DNA of 64,000 bases from Chondrus crispus (GCF_000350225.1 NW_005179265.1:183917-247916); one strand, 5' to 3'. Shown: positions 1 to 11,800, counted from the stretch's first letter. Numbers and translations: made by a program. The notes: a model not told the origin generated them from the letters alone.

Positions 1-2130
1 AAGTCAACTCCAAATGTTGGCCATTTGCGAGTATTTGGGTCAAAGTGTTGGTATACATTACCGAAATTAGAGCTCCGTAAGCTTGACTTGCGAGCGCGTG
101 AAGCGATGTTTCTCGGTTATTCGCAATGCAGTAAAGCATACAAACTTTGGGACGGAGAGTTGAGTAAAGTTGTTGTTTCACGAGATGCCAAGTTTGATGA
201 ATCGACATGTGGGATGCATGACATTCCTGCACATGAAAAAGATTCAATCAGCTCTGACGTTGGCGTTGTATTGCTCGGTGGCGACAATGAGAATGAAGCC
301 GATGCCCCAAATGCTAATGAGGTTGGGTCGGAAGAGGATGAAATTTCAGGGGAGGTTATTGAAAACGAGGACACTCACTCTGTAGGTGAGAATGATGAAG
401 ATGATGTATCACCTCCCGTCGAAACTCCGAATGTCACCCCTCCAACTCCGACTCCAGCTGTACGAAGATCGTCTCGAATCAGTAGACCTCCCGGATCATG
501 GTGGAGGAGCAACTTTGCAGCTGCTCTTCTTTCACATGCGCATGTCGCTATTGAAGGTCCCAAGACTTTCAAACAAGCAACCCACGGTCCTAGAGCTGCA
601 TTCTGGCAAACCGGCATTGACAAAGAACTTGCATCACAGACTAAGAATCAGACCTGGAAACTTGTTCCTCGATCTGAGGCGTCAAACATCTTGACATCTC
701 GATGGGTTTTCAATGTCAAGCAGCTGCCTGATGCAAATGGCAATATAGTTGAAAGTGCAAAAGCCAGACTTGTTGCCCGTGGATTCCAGCAAGTGCAGGG
801 TCTTGACTATACTGAGACATATGGCCCTGTCATAAAGTTTACCACTATTCGTCTACTTCTTGCCTTAGTTGCTCATTACGACCTTGAACTTCATCAGATG
901 GATGTCGTGACTGCGTTTTTGAACGGCGACTTGGATGAAGACATCTACATGGAGCAACCCGAAGGTTGCGTTGACAAAAGCAAAAGTGATCATGTGTGTA
1001 AACTTTTGAAAGCACTTTACGGTCTTAAACAAGCACCTCGTCAATGGCATACCAAAGTGGATGATTTCTTACTCGGTGAATTGGGATTTGAGACTTCACG
1101 TAGTGATCCGTGCCTCTACATTAAACGCATTGGTAACACTATCATGCTAATTGCACTTTATGTCGATGACTTGTTACTCGCTGGTAGTGATATCCATGCC
1201 ATCAAATGGATGAAGGGGGAGCTTAACAAACGGTTTGAGATGAAAGACCTTAGTGAGGCAAAAGTCTGCATTGGTCTTGAGATTCAAAGAGATCGCACTA
1301 TCAAGACATTGAGTCTCACTCAAACTAAGTATGCATTAAATGTGCTTGACCGTTTTAAAATGTCGACTTGTAACCCTTCTCTGACTCCAATGGAACAAGG
1401 TCGCAAAACCACGAATTCTATCGAAAACGACTCCGAAACAAAGGCACCGTATCGTGAGGCAGTCGGTTGCCTTATGTACTTGATGGTTGGCACTCGTCCA
1501 GACTTGGCATACGCCATTGGAAAGCTTTCCCAACATTCTGCCAACCCATGTGAGTCACACTGGGCAGGTGTAAAACGAGTAATGCGATACGTGCAAGGGA
1601 CTCCAAACTTAGGAATCGTGTTTGACAATAAATCCAAATCGCCGGAGTTGCTCGGTTTCAGTGATGCTGACTGGGCCAGTTGTTCAGACTCTCGCAAGTC
1701 GACCAGCGGATATGTTTTCAAGTTCTGTGGTGGAGCTATCAGTTGGAGTTCCCGGAAACAGACTGTGGTTGCGACTTCGACGTGTGAAGCTGAGTACATT
1801 GCACTATGTGAAGCGTGTAAGGAGGCGACCTGGTTGCGTCAAGTTGTTGCTGATGTCCTCGGACTTGATTCTGATCCCACGATCATGATGGGGTGTGACA
1901 ATGCAGGGACGATATCGTTTGCACAGAATGAATCGATCAACCGTCGCAACAAACATGTTGATGTAAAATACCACTACGTACGAGATGCTATTAAGAGAAA
2001 CATTGTGTATTTGTCGCATTGTCCGACCACTTCGATGCCTGCCGATATCTTAACCAAAGCACTTGGGCGAATTCTATTCCAGAAGTTTGTAGAACTTCTG
2101 GGGCTTGCAGTGTCCAGTAAAAGCATGTGA
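1..2130 (+). CDS. pol: Copia-C pol, 3' part (integrase C-term, RT, RNase H)
   Basis: The frame is already open at base 1, so this is the 3' part of a gag-pol gene that starts left of the window. It is free of stops to TGA at 2128-2130. In order it holds the integrase C-terminal region, an acidic linker (about 230-430), a copia-type reverse transcriptase with the YVDD active site at 1159-1170, and RNase H with the SDADW motif near 1660. It copies the element RNA into DNA inside the virus-like particle. It is about 97% like the C element at 41502-45599, but keeps Trp codons where that copy has a TAG. One odd substitution is TYGPVIK where all relatives read TYAPVIK. A polypurine tract and LTR-C follow directly. 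Confidence 0.93.
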   Translation, partial: KSTPNVGHLRVFGSKCWYTLPKLELRKLDLRAREAMFLGYSQCSKAYKLWDGELSKVVVSRDAKFDESTCGMHDIPAHEKDSISSDVGVVLLGGDNENEADAPNANEVGSEEDEISGEVIENEDTHSVGENDEDDVSPPVETPNVTPPTPTPAVRRSSRISRPPGSWWRSNFAAALLSHAHVAIEGPKTFKQATHGPRAAFWQTGIDKELASQTKNQTWKLVPRSEASNILTSRWVFNVKQLPDANGNIVESAKARLVARGFQQVQGLDYTETYGPVIKFTTIRLLLALVAHYDLELHQMDVVTAFLNGDLDEDIYMEQPEGCVDKSKSDHVCKLLKALYGLKQAPRQWHTKVDDFLLGELGFETSRSDPCLYIKRIGNTIMLIALYVDDLLLAGSDIHAIKWMKGELNKRFEMKDLSEAKVCIGLEIQRDRTIKTLSLTQTKYALNVLDRFKMSTCNPSLTPMEQGRKTTNSIENDSETKAPYREAVGCLMYLMVGTRPDLAYAIGKLSQHSANPCESHWAGVKRVMRYVQGTPNLGIVFDNKSKSPELLGFSDADWASCSDSRKSTSGYVFKFCGGAISWSSRKQTVVATSTCEAEYIALCEACKEATWLRQVVADVLGLDSDPTIMMGCDNAGTISFAQNESINRRNKHVDVKYHYVRDAIKRNIVYLSHCPTTSMPADILTKALGRILFQKFVELLGLAVSSKSM

Positions 2131-2141
2131 TCGAGGGGGAG

Positions 2142-2952
2142 TGTTGGAAATCTTCGACCACATGCTAAGCTCCAAGCCTGACAGATATTACACGTGTACG
2201 TCGACGAAACCTAAAATGCTTGCCAGAGCATTCTCAGGATGTTTGGTCATCAAGGTGGACACGTGTCATATTTGTACACGGTTGCACTTTCCTCTCATTT
2301 CCGAGCATGTTTCAATTTTGGTGTTGACACGTGTAAGTTATGTACCTCGTGGCACTCTACAGTACATTCTGAACATGTTTCATTTTTCTCGATTTGACAT
2401 GTGTGTGACACGTATGACGTATGTGCCACAGTGGTTATTAATCGTAGTGTAAAATCTGTAATCTACAGTACAGTACATTCAGATATTATTGACTCTCAAA
2501 CGGTCCCAAATTATTAGCAAGAGAGAGTGCAAGAAGGAGAGTCATTTGATTATCAACGGAGAGTGGAAGTAGGAGAGTCACTTGATTATCAACCGAGAGT
2601 GCAAGTAGGAGAGTCACTTGATTATCAACCGAGAGTGCAAGTAGGAGAGTCATTTGATTATCAACCGAGAGTGCAAGAAGGAGAGTCATTTGATTATCAA
2701 CCGAGAGTGGAAGTAGGAGAGTCACTTGATTATCAACCGAGAGTGCAACGGGGAGAGTCACTTGATTATCAACCATTGCAAGAAGGAGAGTCACGTGACC
2801 AGCCCTAATGGCTCGTATTGTATGTAGTTCGAAGAGTATAAGTAGCGCCAATAGTTGGCGACCAAGAGTAAAATGGCATCAACTTCTTTTCCCGTCAACC
2901 ACCAGCAACCTTCAACCATCCTTCTTCCCTCTGCCCCGCTGACCTTTCTATA
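2142..2952 (+). repeat. LTR-C, 3' LTR of the first element (811 bp)
   Basis: Starts TGTTGG right after the polypurine tract 2131-2141 and ends CTATA. Its boundaries match the two LTRs of the intact C element (39594-40292, 45611-46309). It is longer because it has seven full 36-bp repeats where those have three. A TATA-like box (about 2836) precedes a perfect small hairpin at 2846-2860. The next base belongs to the gag gene of a type-A element, so the parent C element apparently inserted into that gag. Confidence 0.9.
2521..2790 (+). repeat. 36-bp tandem repeat in LTR-C U3
   Basis: Seven full and one partial copies of a 36-bp unit (GAGAGTGCAAGTAGGAGAGT followed by CACTTGATTATCAACC), with small substitutions. 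The LTRs at 39594 and 45611 have three full copies plus a partial one. The position in U3, upstream of the TATA box, fits an enhancer or silencer repeat that varies in number. There are no unique spacers. Confidence 0.9.
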
Positions 2953-5900
2953 ATCCATGCTCCCATCCGAGAAAGTGCTCGTGTTCATCAATCGTGTGAA
3001 GCAACTTGCTGCCAGATTGCAGTCAATGAGTGTTGAGATTGACGATAAAGAAATTGCAATGGCTGTGTTGAATGGCTTGCCTCCACGATTCCATAACTTG
3101 ATTGTTGCTCTTGACGCACTTGGCAATGAAGATAAAGTGTTTGGACTCGAGTTTGTGAAGAGTCGTCTGCTGCAAGAAGAGCAACGAGAAAGCATGAAGA
3201 CCGCTTCTGCTTCATCACCACATGCACCTGCACTTGTCAATCGTATGCCTATTCGACGCGATATGAAATGTACGAATTGCAATAGACATGGGCATACTGC
3301 AGCGCGTTGCTGGGGCAAAGACGTGAATGGGCGCCGACCTGCACCGCCAGATGGGTTTCGGTCACGCAACACTGGCTTAAAGCCAAGTGCATTCGTTTCT
3401 CGAGATGACAATTCTACTGGTGCCTTTGCGGAGAGTGACTTTATTTGCTTGCTTTCGACTTCCACTCCAGAAAAAAGGGCTGCAAACGCAAGGTCATGGG
3501 TTGTCGATTCCGGTTGCAGCGCTCACATTACGTTTGATCGCTCTTTGTTCGTTACGTATGAACAGATGCAATCTGGATCAGTCGAGATGGGCACGAAGGC
3601 TAGAGCTAATGTCGCTGGTCGCCGCGAGGTAGAATTCATGTTGAACGTCAACGGTAGTCCCCATCCTTGCAAATTGTCAAACGTTTTGCATGTCCCTGAT
3701 TTCGGATACTCGCTACTGTCTTTAGCCAAATCGTTTCAAAGGGTTTGCAAGTGTCATTTGAAAATGAAAAATGCCGCGTTACTGCAGGACCAACTGTAGT
3801 TGCCACAGCGAGTCAAGTTGGGGATTTGTACATACTTGACGTCATGAATGAAACCTTTTCTGCTCACGTAGCTACCCTGCAGACGCTACATGAACGCATG
3901 GCCCATGTTAATGTACAAGGAATCACATCAATGATTCACAATAATGTGGTAAGTGGCATCAATGCTCGTCAAAGCGATGTGATCAGTGCAATGAATCCTA
4001 AGTCTGACAATCACTCTCCCATTTGTCCTGCGTGTGTGTTTGGCAAAGCAACGCGATCAGTAATCCCAAAACAGCGATCATCGTCTCGAGCACAGAACTG
4101 TCTTGACTTGGTACATTCTGACGTTTGCGGTCCGCTCGAAGTACAGTCCATTGGTGGTTCGAGATACTTCATTACATTTGTAGATGATCACTCGAACTGG
4201 GTAGTTGTGTACACGATGAGAAATAAATCTGAGGCGTTTGCAAAATACAAGTTGTATGAAAAGTTGGCTCAAACCCACACTGGTCGCAAAGTAAAGGTGC
4301 TTCGCACTGATCGAGGGGGAGAGTACTTGTCGACGGAATTCAAGTCGCATTTAGATTTAAACGGTACGCAGCACCAACTCACAACGGCGTACACCCCTGA
4401 ACAAAACGGTGTTGCTGAACGTTTAAATCGAACTTTGATTGATCTTGTCCGCTCAATGCTTTCTCATAAACAGGTCAGTAAGCGATTCTGGGCCGAGGCT
4501 CTTGCCACTTCGGTATATGTACGTAATCGAGTTACTTCACGCGCTTTGCCCGTTAATACAACTCCGCACCACATTTGGATGAATTTCACTCCAAATGTTG
4601 GCCATTTGCGAGTATTTGGGTCAAAGTGTTGGTATACATTACCAAAATTAGAGCTCCGTAAGCTGGACTTGCGAGCGCGTGAAGCGATGTTTCTTGGGTA
4701 CTCGCAATGCAGTAAGGCATACAAACTTTGGGACGGAGAGTTGAATAAAATTGTTGTGTCACGGGATGTCAAGTTTGATGAATCGACATGTGGTATGCAT
4801 GACATTCCTGCACACGAAAGTGATTCAATCAACTCTGATGTTGACGTTGTACTGCTCGATGGCGACAATGGGAATACAGCTGATACCCCAAATACGGATG
4901 AGGTCGGTTCTGAGGAGGATGAAGTTTCGGAGGAGGTTCTTGAAAACGATGGTGCTCATTCTGTAAGTGAGAATGATGAAGATGAAGATGATGTACCAAC
5001 TGCCGTCGAAACTCCGAATGTCACTCCTCCAACTCCGACTCCAGCTGTGCGAAGATCGTCTCGAGTCAGCAGACCTCCCGGATCATGGTGGAGGAGCAAC
5101 TTTACAGCTGCTCTTCTTTCACATGCGCATGTCGCTATTGAAGGTCCCAAGACTTTCAACCAGGCAACCAACGGTCCTAGAGCTGCATTTTGGCAGACCG
5201 GCATTGATAAAGAACTTGCCTCGCAGACTAAGAATCGAACTTGGAAACTTATTCCTCGATCTGAGGCGTCAAACATCTTGACATCTAGATGGGTTTTCAA
5301 TGTCAAGCAACTGCCTGATGCAAATGGCAATATAGTTGAAAGTGCAAAAGCCAGGCTTGTTGCTCGTGGATTCCAGCAAGTGCAAGGTCTTGACTATACT
5401 GAGACATATGCCCCTGTCATAAAGTTTACCACTATTCGTCTACTTCTTGCCTTAGTTGCTCATTACGACCTCGAACTTCATCAGATGGATGTCGTGACTG
5501 CGTTTTTGAACGGCGACTTGGATGAAGACATCTACATGGAGCAACCCGAAGGGTGCATTGACAAAAGCAAAAGTGACCACGTGTGCAAACTTTTGAAAGC
5601 ACTTTACGGTCTTAAACAAGCACATCGTCAATGGCATGCCAAAGTGGATGATTTCTTAATTGGTGAATTGGCATTCGAGACTTCGCGTAGTGATCCTTGT
5701 CTCTACATTAAACGCATCGGTAACACTATCATGCTGATTGCACTTTATGTCGATGACTTGTTACTCGCCGGTAGTGATATCGATGCCATCAAATGGATGA
5801 AGGGGGAGCTTAATAAACGGTTTGAGATGAAAGACCTTGGTGAAGCAAAAGTCTGCATTGGTCTTGAAATTCAAAGGGATCGCAGCGCCAAGACTTTGAG

Positions 5901-6723
5901 TCTCACTCAAACTAAGTATGCATCAAAAGTGCTTGAGCGTTTTCGAATGTCAACGTGTAACCCCTCTCTGACTCCAATGGAACAAGGTCACACAACCACG
6001 ATTTCAACCCAAAACGGCTCCGAAACAAATGTACCGTATCGTGAGGCAGTGGGATCCCTGATGTACTTGATGGTTGGCACTCGTCCAGACTTGGCATATG
6101 CGATTGGAAAGCTTTCTCAACATTCTGCCAACCCATGTGAGTCACACTGGGCAGGTGTGAAACGAGTAATGCGATACGTGCAAGGGACTCGAAACTTAGG
6201 AATCGTGTTTGACAATAAATCTAAATCGCCGGAGTTGTTCGGCTTCAGTGATGCTGACTGGGCCGGTTGTTCAGACTCTCGCAAGTCGACCAGCGGATAT
6301 GTTTTCAAGTTCTGCGGTGGAGCGATCAGTTGGAGTTCCCGGAAACAGACTGTGGTTGCAACTTCGACGTGTGAAGCTGAGTACATTGCACTATGTGAAG
6401 CGTGTAAGGAGGCGACTTAGTTGCGTCAAGTGGTTGCTGATGTTCTTGGACTTGATTCTGATCCCACGATTGTGATGGGGTGTGACAATGCAGGGACTAT
6501 TTCGTATGCACAGAATGAATCGGTCAACCGTCGTAACAAACATGTTGATGTGAAATACCACTATGTACGAGATGAAATTAAGAGAAACGTCATTTCTTTG
6601 TCACATTGCCCAACCACTTCCATGCCTGCAGATATCCTGACGAAAGCACTTGGGCGAGTTCTGTTCCAGAAGTTTGTAGAACTTGTAGGGCTTGCAATAG
6701 CTACTTCTGGTAAAAGCATGTGA
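2953..6723 (+). pseudogene. gag-pol: Copia-A gag-pol, array unit 1 (5'-truncated, frameshift, amber stop)
   Basis: Starts inside gag where LTR-C was inserted and continues through the CCHC knuckle, DSG protease, HHCC/DDE integrase, RT (YVDD near 5746) and RNase H. Two lesions break it. One base is missing near 3721-3728 compared with the C element, which shifts gag out of frame with pol (gag frame ends 3799). A Trp codon in RNase H is TAG at 6418-6420. Reading then resumes at 6421-6723. Both lesions recur in units 2 and 3, so they predate the tandem amplification. Private changes here include Gly to Arg near 3622. Confidence 0.92.
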
Positions 6724-6734
6724 TCGAGGGGGAG

Positions 6735-7673
6735 TGTTGTAATTCTACGACCACATGCTGATATGCATGACACACAACGACAGGTATGACACGTGTAAAA
6801 GCACAAACACTCCGCGTGACGAGCTGAGGAAGTTTCATTTTCAACGTGTAGACGTGTGATTTCTGTACACGGTTGCACTCTACAGTACTTCAGGAGCAAG
6901 TTTGGTTTTCAACGTGTACACGTGTGAAATATGTACACGGTTGCGGTGTACTGTACAATCTGAGAATGTTTCATTTTCTCCGCCCGACACGTGTATGACC
7001 TGGACACATGTCCTCATTACACTGTCGGACGCGTAAAGTACGCCTGCAGTCTTACAGACAAAGTGTAGAACCTTGGTGGCGGGTGCCTGGCACGTGCCAA
7101 AGGTTTACAGCGTCCATGGAGTGCAGCACGGGTACAGCAGGACACAAAGATACCGTTGCGCGAGTTTTGAATTCGTAAGGCAAAATGTGCACTGTTGTAA
7201 TTGACAGTGGACAGGACCTCACGAGAGATCCAGATTCATAAGGCAACGTGTGCGCTGTAAACAGTCCTTGCAGGATTGATTTGAATTCGTAAGGCAACGT
7301 GTGAGCTGTAAACGTGCCTTACGAATTTGTGCCACGCTGGATTTGGAATAGTAAGGGAATTTGTGCTTTGCTGTGCTTTGTTGTACTGCCTTACTAATTT
7401 CTCTGTCATGACAGTGCTAATTCGTAAGGGGGTTTTCTGTTCTGTTTGTTGGGCCATCGCCAGTTTGGCTGAGTAGCAAGACGGGCACATGTGCTAGAGC
7501 CAATACATTTGTAGTATGTGTGTCGTAGTCTTTGGTAGTAGAGTTCTAGAAGATTGCAGAAGTGTATAAGTAGTGCCAGAAGTTGGCGACTCAAAGTAAA
7601 TCGGTGCCCAATCCTTCAACTTCATCTCATCAACCGTCCTTCGATTTCCCTTTGCCCCGCTGACCTTCCAGTA
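6735..7673 (+). repeat. LTR-A between array units 1 and 2 (939 bp)
   Basis: Preceded by the polypurine tract 6724-6734 and starts TGTTGTAATT. It ends CCAGTA, directly before the primer-binding site. It serves as 3' LTR of unit 1 and 5' LTR of unit 2. U3 is dense in ACACGTGT-type palindromes and in GTAAGG motifs in both orientations. A TATA-like box lies at about 7563. The solo copy at 55266-56204 with a TSD proves the TG..TA ends. Confidence 0.93.
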
Positions 7674-7687
7674 GGTTATGGGCCCAG
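7674..7687 (+). other. Primer-binding site, iMet anticodon-arm type
   Basis: GGTTATGGGCCCAG directly abuts the LTR. It is complementary to the anticodon arm of initiator tRNA-Met (CTGGGCCCATAACC), not to a tRNA 3' end. Drosophila copia is primed by such a 5' half of initiator tRNA. Confidence 0.85.
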
Positions 7688-8820
7688 TTCAACGTTATTA
7701 TTCCGCTGTGTGAGTGCTCGTTTTCAGTTTCTGCTGCCGTTTTCGTGTTTGTTTCTGCTGTCGTTCTCGTTTTGGTCCCCGCTGTCGTTCTCGTTTTGGT
7801 TTCTGCTGTCGTTCTCGTTTTGGTTTCTGCTGTCGTTTCCGCCGCCGTTTCATCGCCGCCGCCGTTCGTTTTGTTCTATCGCCGTCTACTTGCTGTCGTT
7901 ATCATCTTGGTCGTTCGTCTCCGTCTACCCGCTGTCGTTTCAACTTGGTGGATCTTCTTCGTGTCTGTTGCAGCTTGGTCTTGGCAATCGTTGTGTGAGC
8001 TGTGGGTGTAGTCCCTAGTCGCCAACGTACCATATCAATCCAAGAAGACTGCCCTTCGATCACGCCGGTGATCGTCGTAGCTGCCGATACCCTCGCTCTT
8101 GGTGAAAGGCTTGTGCCATTGGAAATCTGACTTGAGCGAGGGTCCGACCAAGAATCGTCGAGAGACGAAACACTGATCCTCGGGGAGGATCACAGTGTAC
8201 TGGTCTAGTCGATCCGCACTCTGCCTTCGGGAGGTGCGTCGGCGGTGTGGGTAACGCTCTCGGTATTAGCCCTATAGGTACGACTTCGGTCCCCTGGGTG
8301 AAGAAAATACGTGCCTAAACACTGAACCTCTCACTATACGTGTATAAGGTCGCGTACCTTGATTAAGTTCGCACGGAAGAGGGTCACCCTAGGCGTGATT
8401 GTGAACAAATCACACGAGTACGACGAAGGCAGTTTCATTCTTGTGTTGTGGGAAACCTCATTGGGGTAGTACCGTATCAAGTTTGGACAAGCCGATTTCG
8501 GTTGCAGGGATCGTTCGCGGTAGTGACCAAAAGTCCTGGTTCGTCTACAGGCAAAGTGTTGTGCTTACTCGTGGCACGTTTGATTTAGTTCACAGTCGAA
8601 AGACCCGCACTGGCCGACATACAGGGGTAGCGCCCTAAGGCATTTTCAAGAAGAATACGCTTGTTCCACTCCGCCGGGAACAAGCACCAAGAACGTTTCC
8701 GAGTAATCGCTACAAACTTCTTATACGGGTGGGCTTGCCATTGTGTTGACTATCGGTTAACGGCTTGGGATCCCGGAACAGAAGACCTTGTATACTCGAA
8801 GGGTACTTCCATTCGGCGAA
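7688..8820 (+). other. Copia-A untranslated leader
   Basis: About 1.1 kb between primer-binding site and gag ATG. The first 300 bp are pyrimidine-rich tandem repeats of a roughly 24-bp unit (ctgctgtcgttctcgttttg), which create spurious open frames. About 8080-8300 is GC-richer and foldable: an 8-bp hairpin at 8174-8192 and two UUCG-capped stems near 8215-8238 and 8282-8291. The last part holds a 60-bp block (8715-8774) shared with the B and C leaders. No convincing coding sequence. Confidence 0.7.
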
Positions 8821-11800
8821 ATGGATGACCAAACCTCTGGATCGGTCAGAATCGAGAAGCTCACCGCATCTAACTTTTACATCTGGAAGCAGAAAATCCG
8901 GCTACTGCTTGCTCTCCGAGATGTCGATCAATACGTTTTTGATGATATACGGGAGAATGCGACCTCAGATGACCGGAGAAAATGGATCCGTGGTGACGCA
9001 AAAGCAAAGGCAGTCATCGGACTCACGCTTTCTGATGACTACTTGCAACATGTGCGAGGGTGTAGCAGTGCGAAAGAGACATGGGAAGCAATTCTGAATG
9101 TGTTTGAGCGTCATACTTTGCTCAACAAACTTGCCGCCCGTCGCGACTTTTACACTGTATCCATGCTCCCATCCGAGAAAGTGCTCGTGTTCATCAATCG
9201 TGTGAAGCAACTTGCTGCCAGATTGCAGTCAATGAGTGTTGAGATTGACGATAAAGAAATTGCAATGGCTGTGTTGAATGGCTTGCCTCCACGATTCCAT
9301 AACTTGATTGTTGCTCTTGACGCACTTGGCAATGAAGATAAAGTGTTTGGACTCGAGTTTGTGAAGAGTTGTCTGCTGCAAGAAGAGCAACGAGAAAGCA
9401 TGAAGACCGCTTCTGCTTCATCACCACATGCACCTGCACTTGTCAATCGTATGCCTATTCGACGCGATATGAAATGTACGAATTGCAATAGACATGGGCA
9501 TACTGCAGCGCGTTGCTGGGGCAAAGACGTGAATGGGCGCCGACCTGCACCGCCAGATGGGTTTCGGTCACGCAACACTGGCTTAAAGCCAAGTGCATTC
9601 GTTTCTCGAGATGACAATTCTACTGGTGCCTTTGCGGAGAGTGACTTTATTTGCTTGCTTTCGACTTCCACTCCAGAAAAAAGGGCTGCAAACGCAAGGT
9701 CATGGCTTGTCGATTCCGGTTGCAGCGCTCACATTACGTTTGATCGCTCTTTGTTCGTTACGTATGAACAGATGCAATCTGGATCAGTCGAGATGGGCAC
9801 GAAGGCTAGAGCTAATGTCGCTGGTCGCGGCGAGGTAGAATTCATGTTGAACGTCAACGGTAGTCCCCATCCTTGCAAATTGTCAAACGTTTTGCATGTC
9901 CCTGATTTCGGATACTCGCTACTGTCTTTAGCCAAATCGTTTCAAAGGGTTTGCAAGTGTCATTTGAAAATGAAAAATGCCGCGTTACTGCAGGACCAAC
10001 TGTAGTTGCCACAGCGAGTCAAGTTGGGGATTTGTACATACTTGACGTCATGAATGAAACCTTTTCTGCTCACGTAGCTACCCTGCAGACGCTACATGAA
10101 CGCATGGCCCATGTTAATGTACAAGGAATCGCATCAATGATTCACAATAATGTGGTAAGTGGCATCAATGTTCGTCAAAGCGATGTGATCAGTGCAATGA
10201 ATCCGAAGTCTGACAATCACTCTCCCATTTGTCCTGCGTGTGTGTTTGGCAAAGCAACGCGATCAGTAATCCCAAAACAGCGATCATCGTCTCGAGCACA
10301 GAACTGTCTTGACTTGGTACATTCTGACGTTTGCGGTCCGCTCGAAGTACAGTCCATTGGTGGTTCGAGATACTTCATTACATTTGTAGATGATCACTCG
10401 AACTGGGTAGTTGTGTACACGATGAGAAATAAATCTGAGGCGTTTGCAAAATACAAGTTGTATGAAAAGTTGGCTCAAACCCACACTGGTCGCAAAGTAA
10501 AGGTGCTTCGCACTGATCGAGGGGGAGAGTACTTGTCGACGGAATTCAAGTCGCATTTAGATTTAAACGGTACGCAGCACCAACTCACAACGGCGTACAC
10601 CCCTGAACAAAACGGTGTTGCTGAACGTTTAAATCGAACTTTGATTGATCTTGTCCGCTCAATGCTTTCTCATAAACAGGTCAGTAAGCGATTCTGGGCC
10701 GAGGCTCTTGCCACTTCGGTATATGTACGTAATCGAGTTACTTCACGCGCTTTGCCCGTTAATACAACTCCGCACCACATTTGGATGAATTTCACTCCAA
10801 ATGTTGGCCATTTGCGAGTATTTGGGTCAAAGTGTTGGTATACATTACCAAAATTAGAGCTCCGTAAGCTGGACTTGCGAGCGCGTGAAGCGATGTTTCT
10901 TGGGTACTCGCAATGCAGTAAGGCATACAAACTTTGGGACGGAGAGTTGAATAAAATTGTTGTGTCACGGGATGTCAAGTTTGATGAATCGACATGTGGT
11001 ATGCATGACATTCCTGCACACGAAAGTGATTCAATCAACTCTGATGTTGACGTTGTACTGCTCGATGGCGACAATGGGAATACAGCTGATACCCCAAATA
11101 CGGATGAGGTCGGTTCTGAGGAGGATGAAGTTTCGGAGGAGGTTCTTGAAAACGATGGTGCTCATTCTGTAAGTGAGAATGATGAAGATGAAGATGATGT
11201 ACCAACTGCCGTCGAAACTCCGAATGTCACTCCTCCAACTCCGACTCCAGCTGTGCGAAGATCGTCTCGAGTCAGCAGACCTCCCGGATCATGGTGGAGG
11301 AGCAACTTTACAGCTGCTCTTCTTTCACATGCGCATGTCGCTATTGAAGGTCCCAAGACTTTCAACCAGGCAACCAACGGTCCTAGAGCTGCATTTTGGC
11401 AGACCGGCATTGATAAAGAACTTGCCTCGCAGACTAAGAATCGAACTTGGAAACTTATTCCTCGATCTGAGGCGTCAAACATCTTGACATCTAGATTGGT
11501 TTTCAATGTCAAGCAACTGCCTGATGCAAATGGCAATATAGTTGAAAGTGCAAAAGCCAGGCTTGTTGCTCGTGGATTCCAGCAAGTGCAAGGTCTTGAC
11601 TATACTGAGACATATGCCCCTGTCATAAAGTTTACCACTATTCGTCTACTTCTTGCCTTAGTTGCTCATTACGACCTCGAACTTCATCAGATGGATGTCG
11701 TGACTGCGTTTTTGAACGGCGACTTGGATGAAGACATCTACATGGAGCAACCCGAAGGGTGCATTGACAAAAGCAAAAGTGACCACGTGTGCAAACTTTT

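Noticed and set aside
1320..1799. Long minus-strand frames opposite pol (also 4464-4868, 5912-6386 and their repeats)
   Set aside because: Shadows of the pol genes: they repeat wherever pol repeats, have no domain, and follow pol codon bias.
2521..2790. Regular 36-bp repeats that look like a CRISPR array
   Set aside because: The units are directly tandem with no unique spacers and lie in the U3 of a eukaryotic LTR. It is a minisatellite.
3745..3799. Programmed ribosomal frameshift between gag and pol in type A
   Set aside because: The C element and the antisense A copy have one continuous frame here, and the array copies differ by a single lost base. Decay is simpler.
7554..8018. Open frames of 88-154 codons in three frames (also 13760-14224)
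   Set aside because: They arise from the pyrimidine-rich 24-bp repeats in the A leader, have odd composition (Phe/Ser/Leu or Cys/Arg runs), and overlap in several frames.
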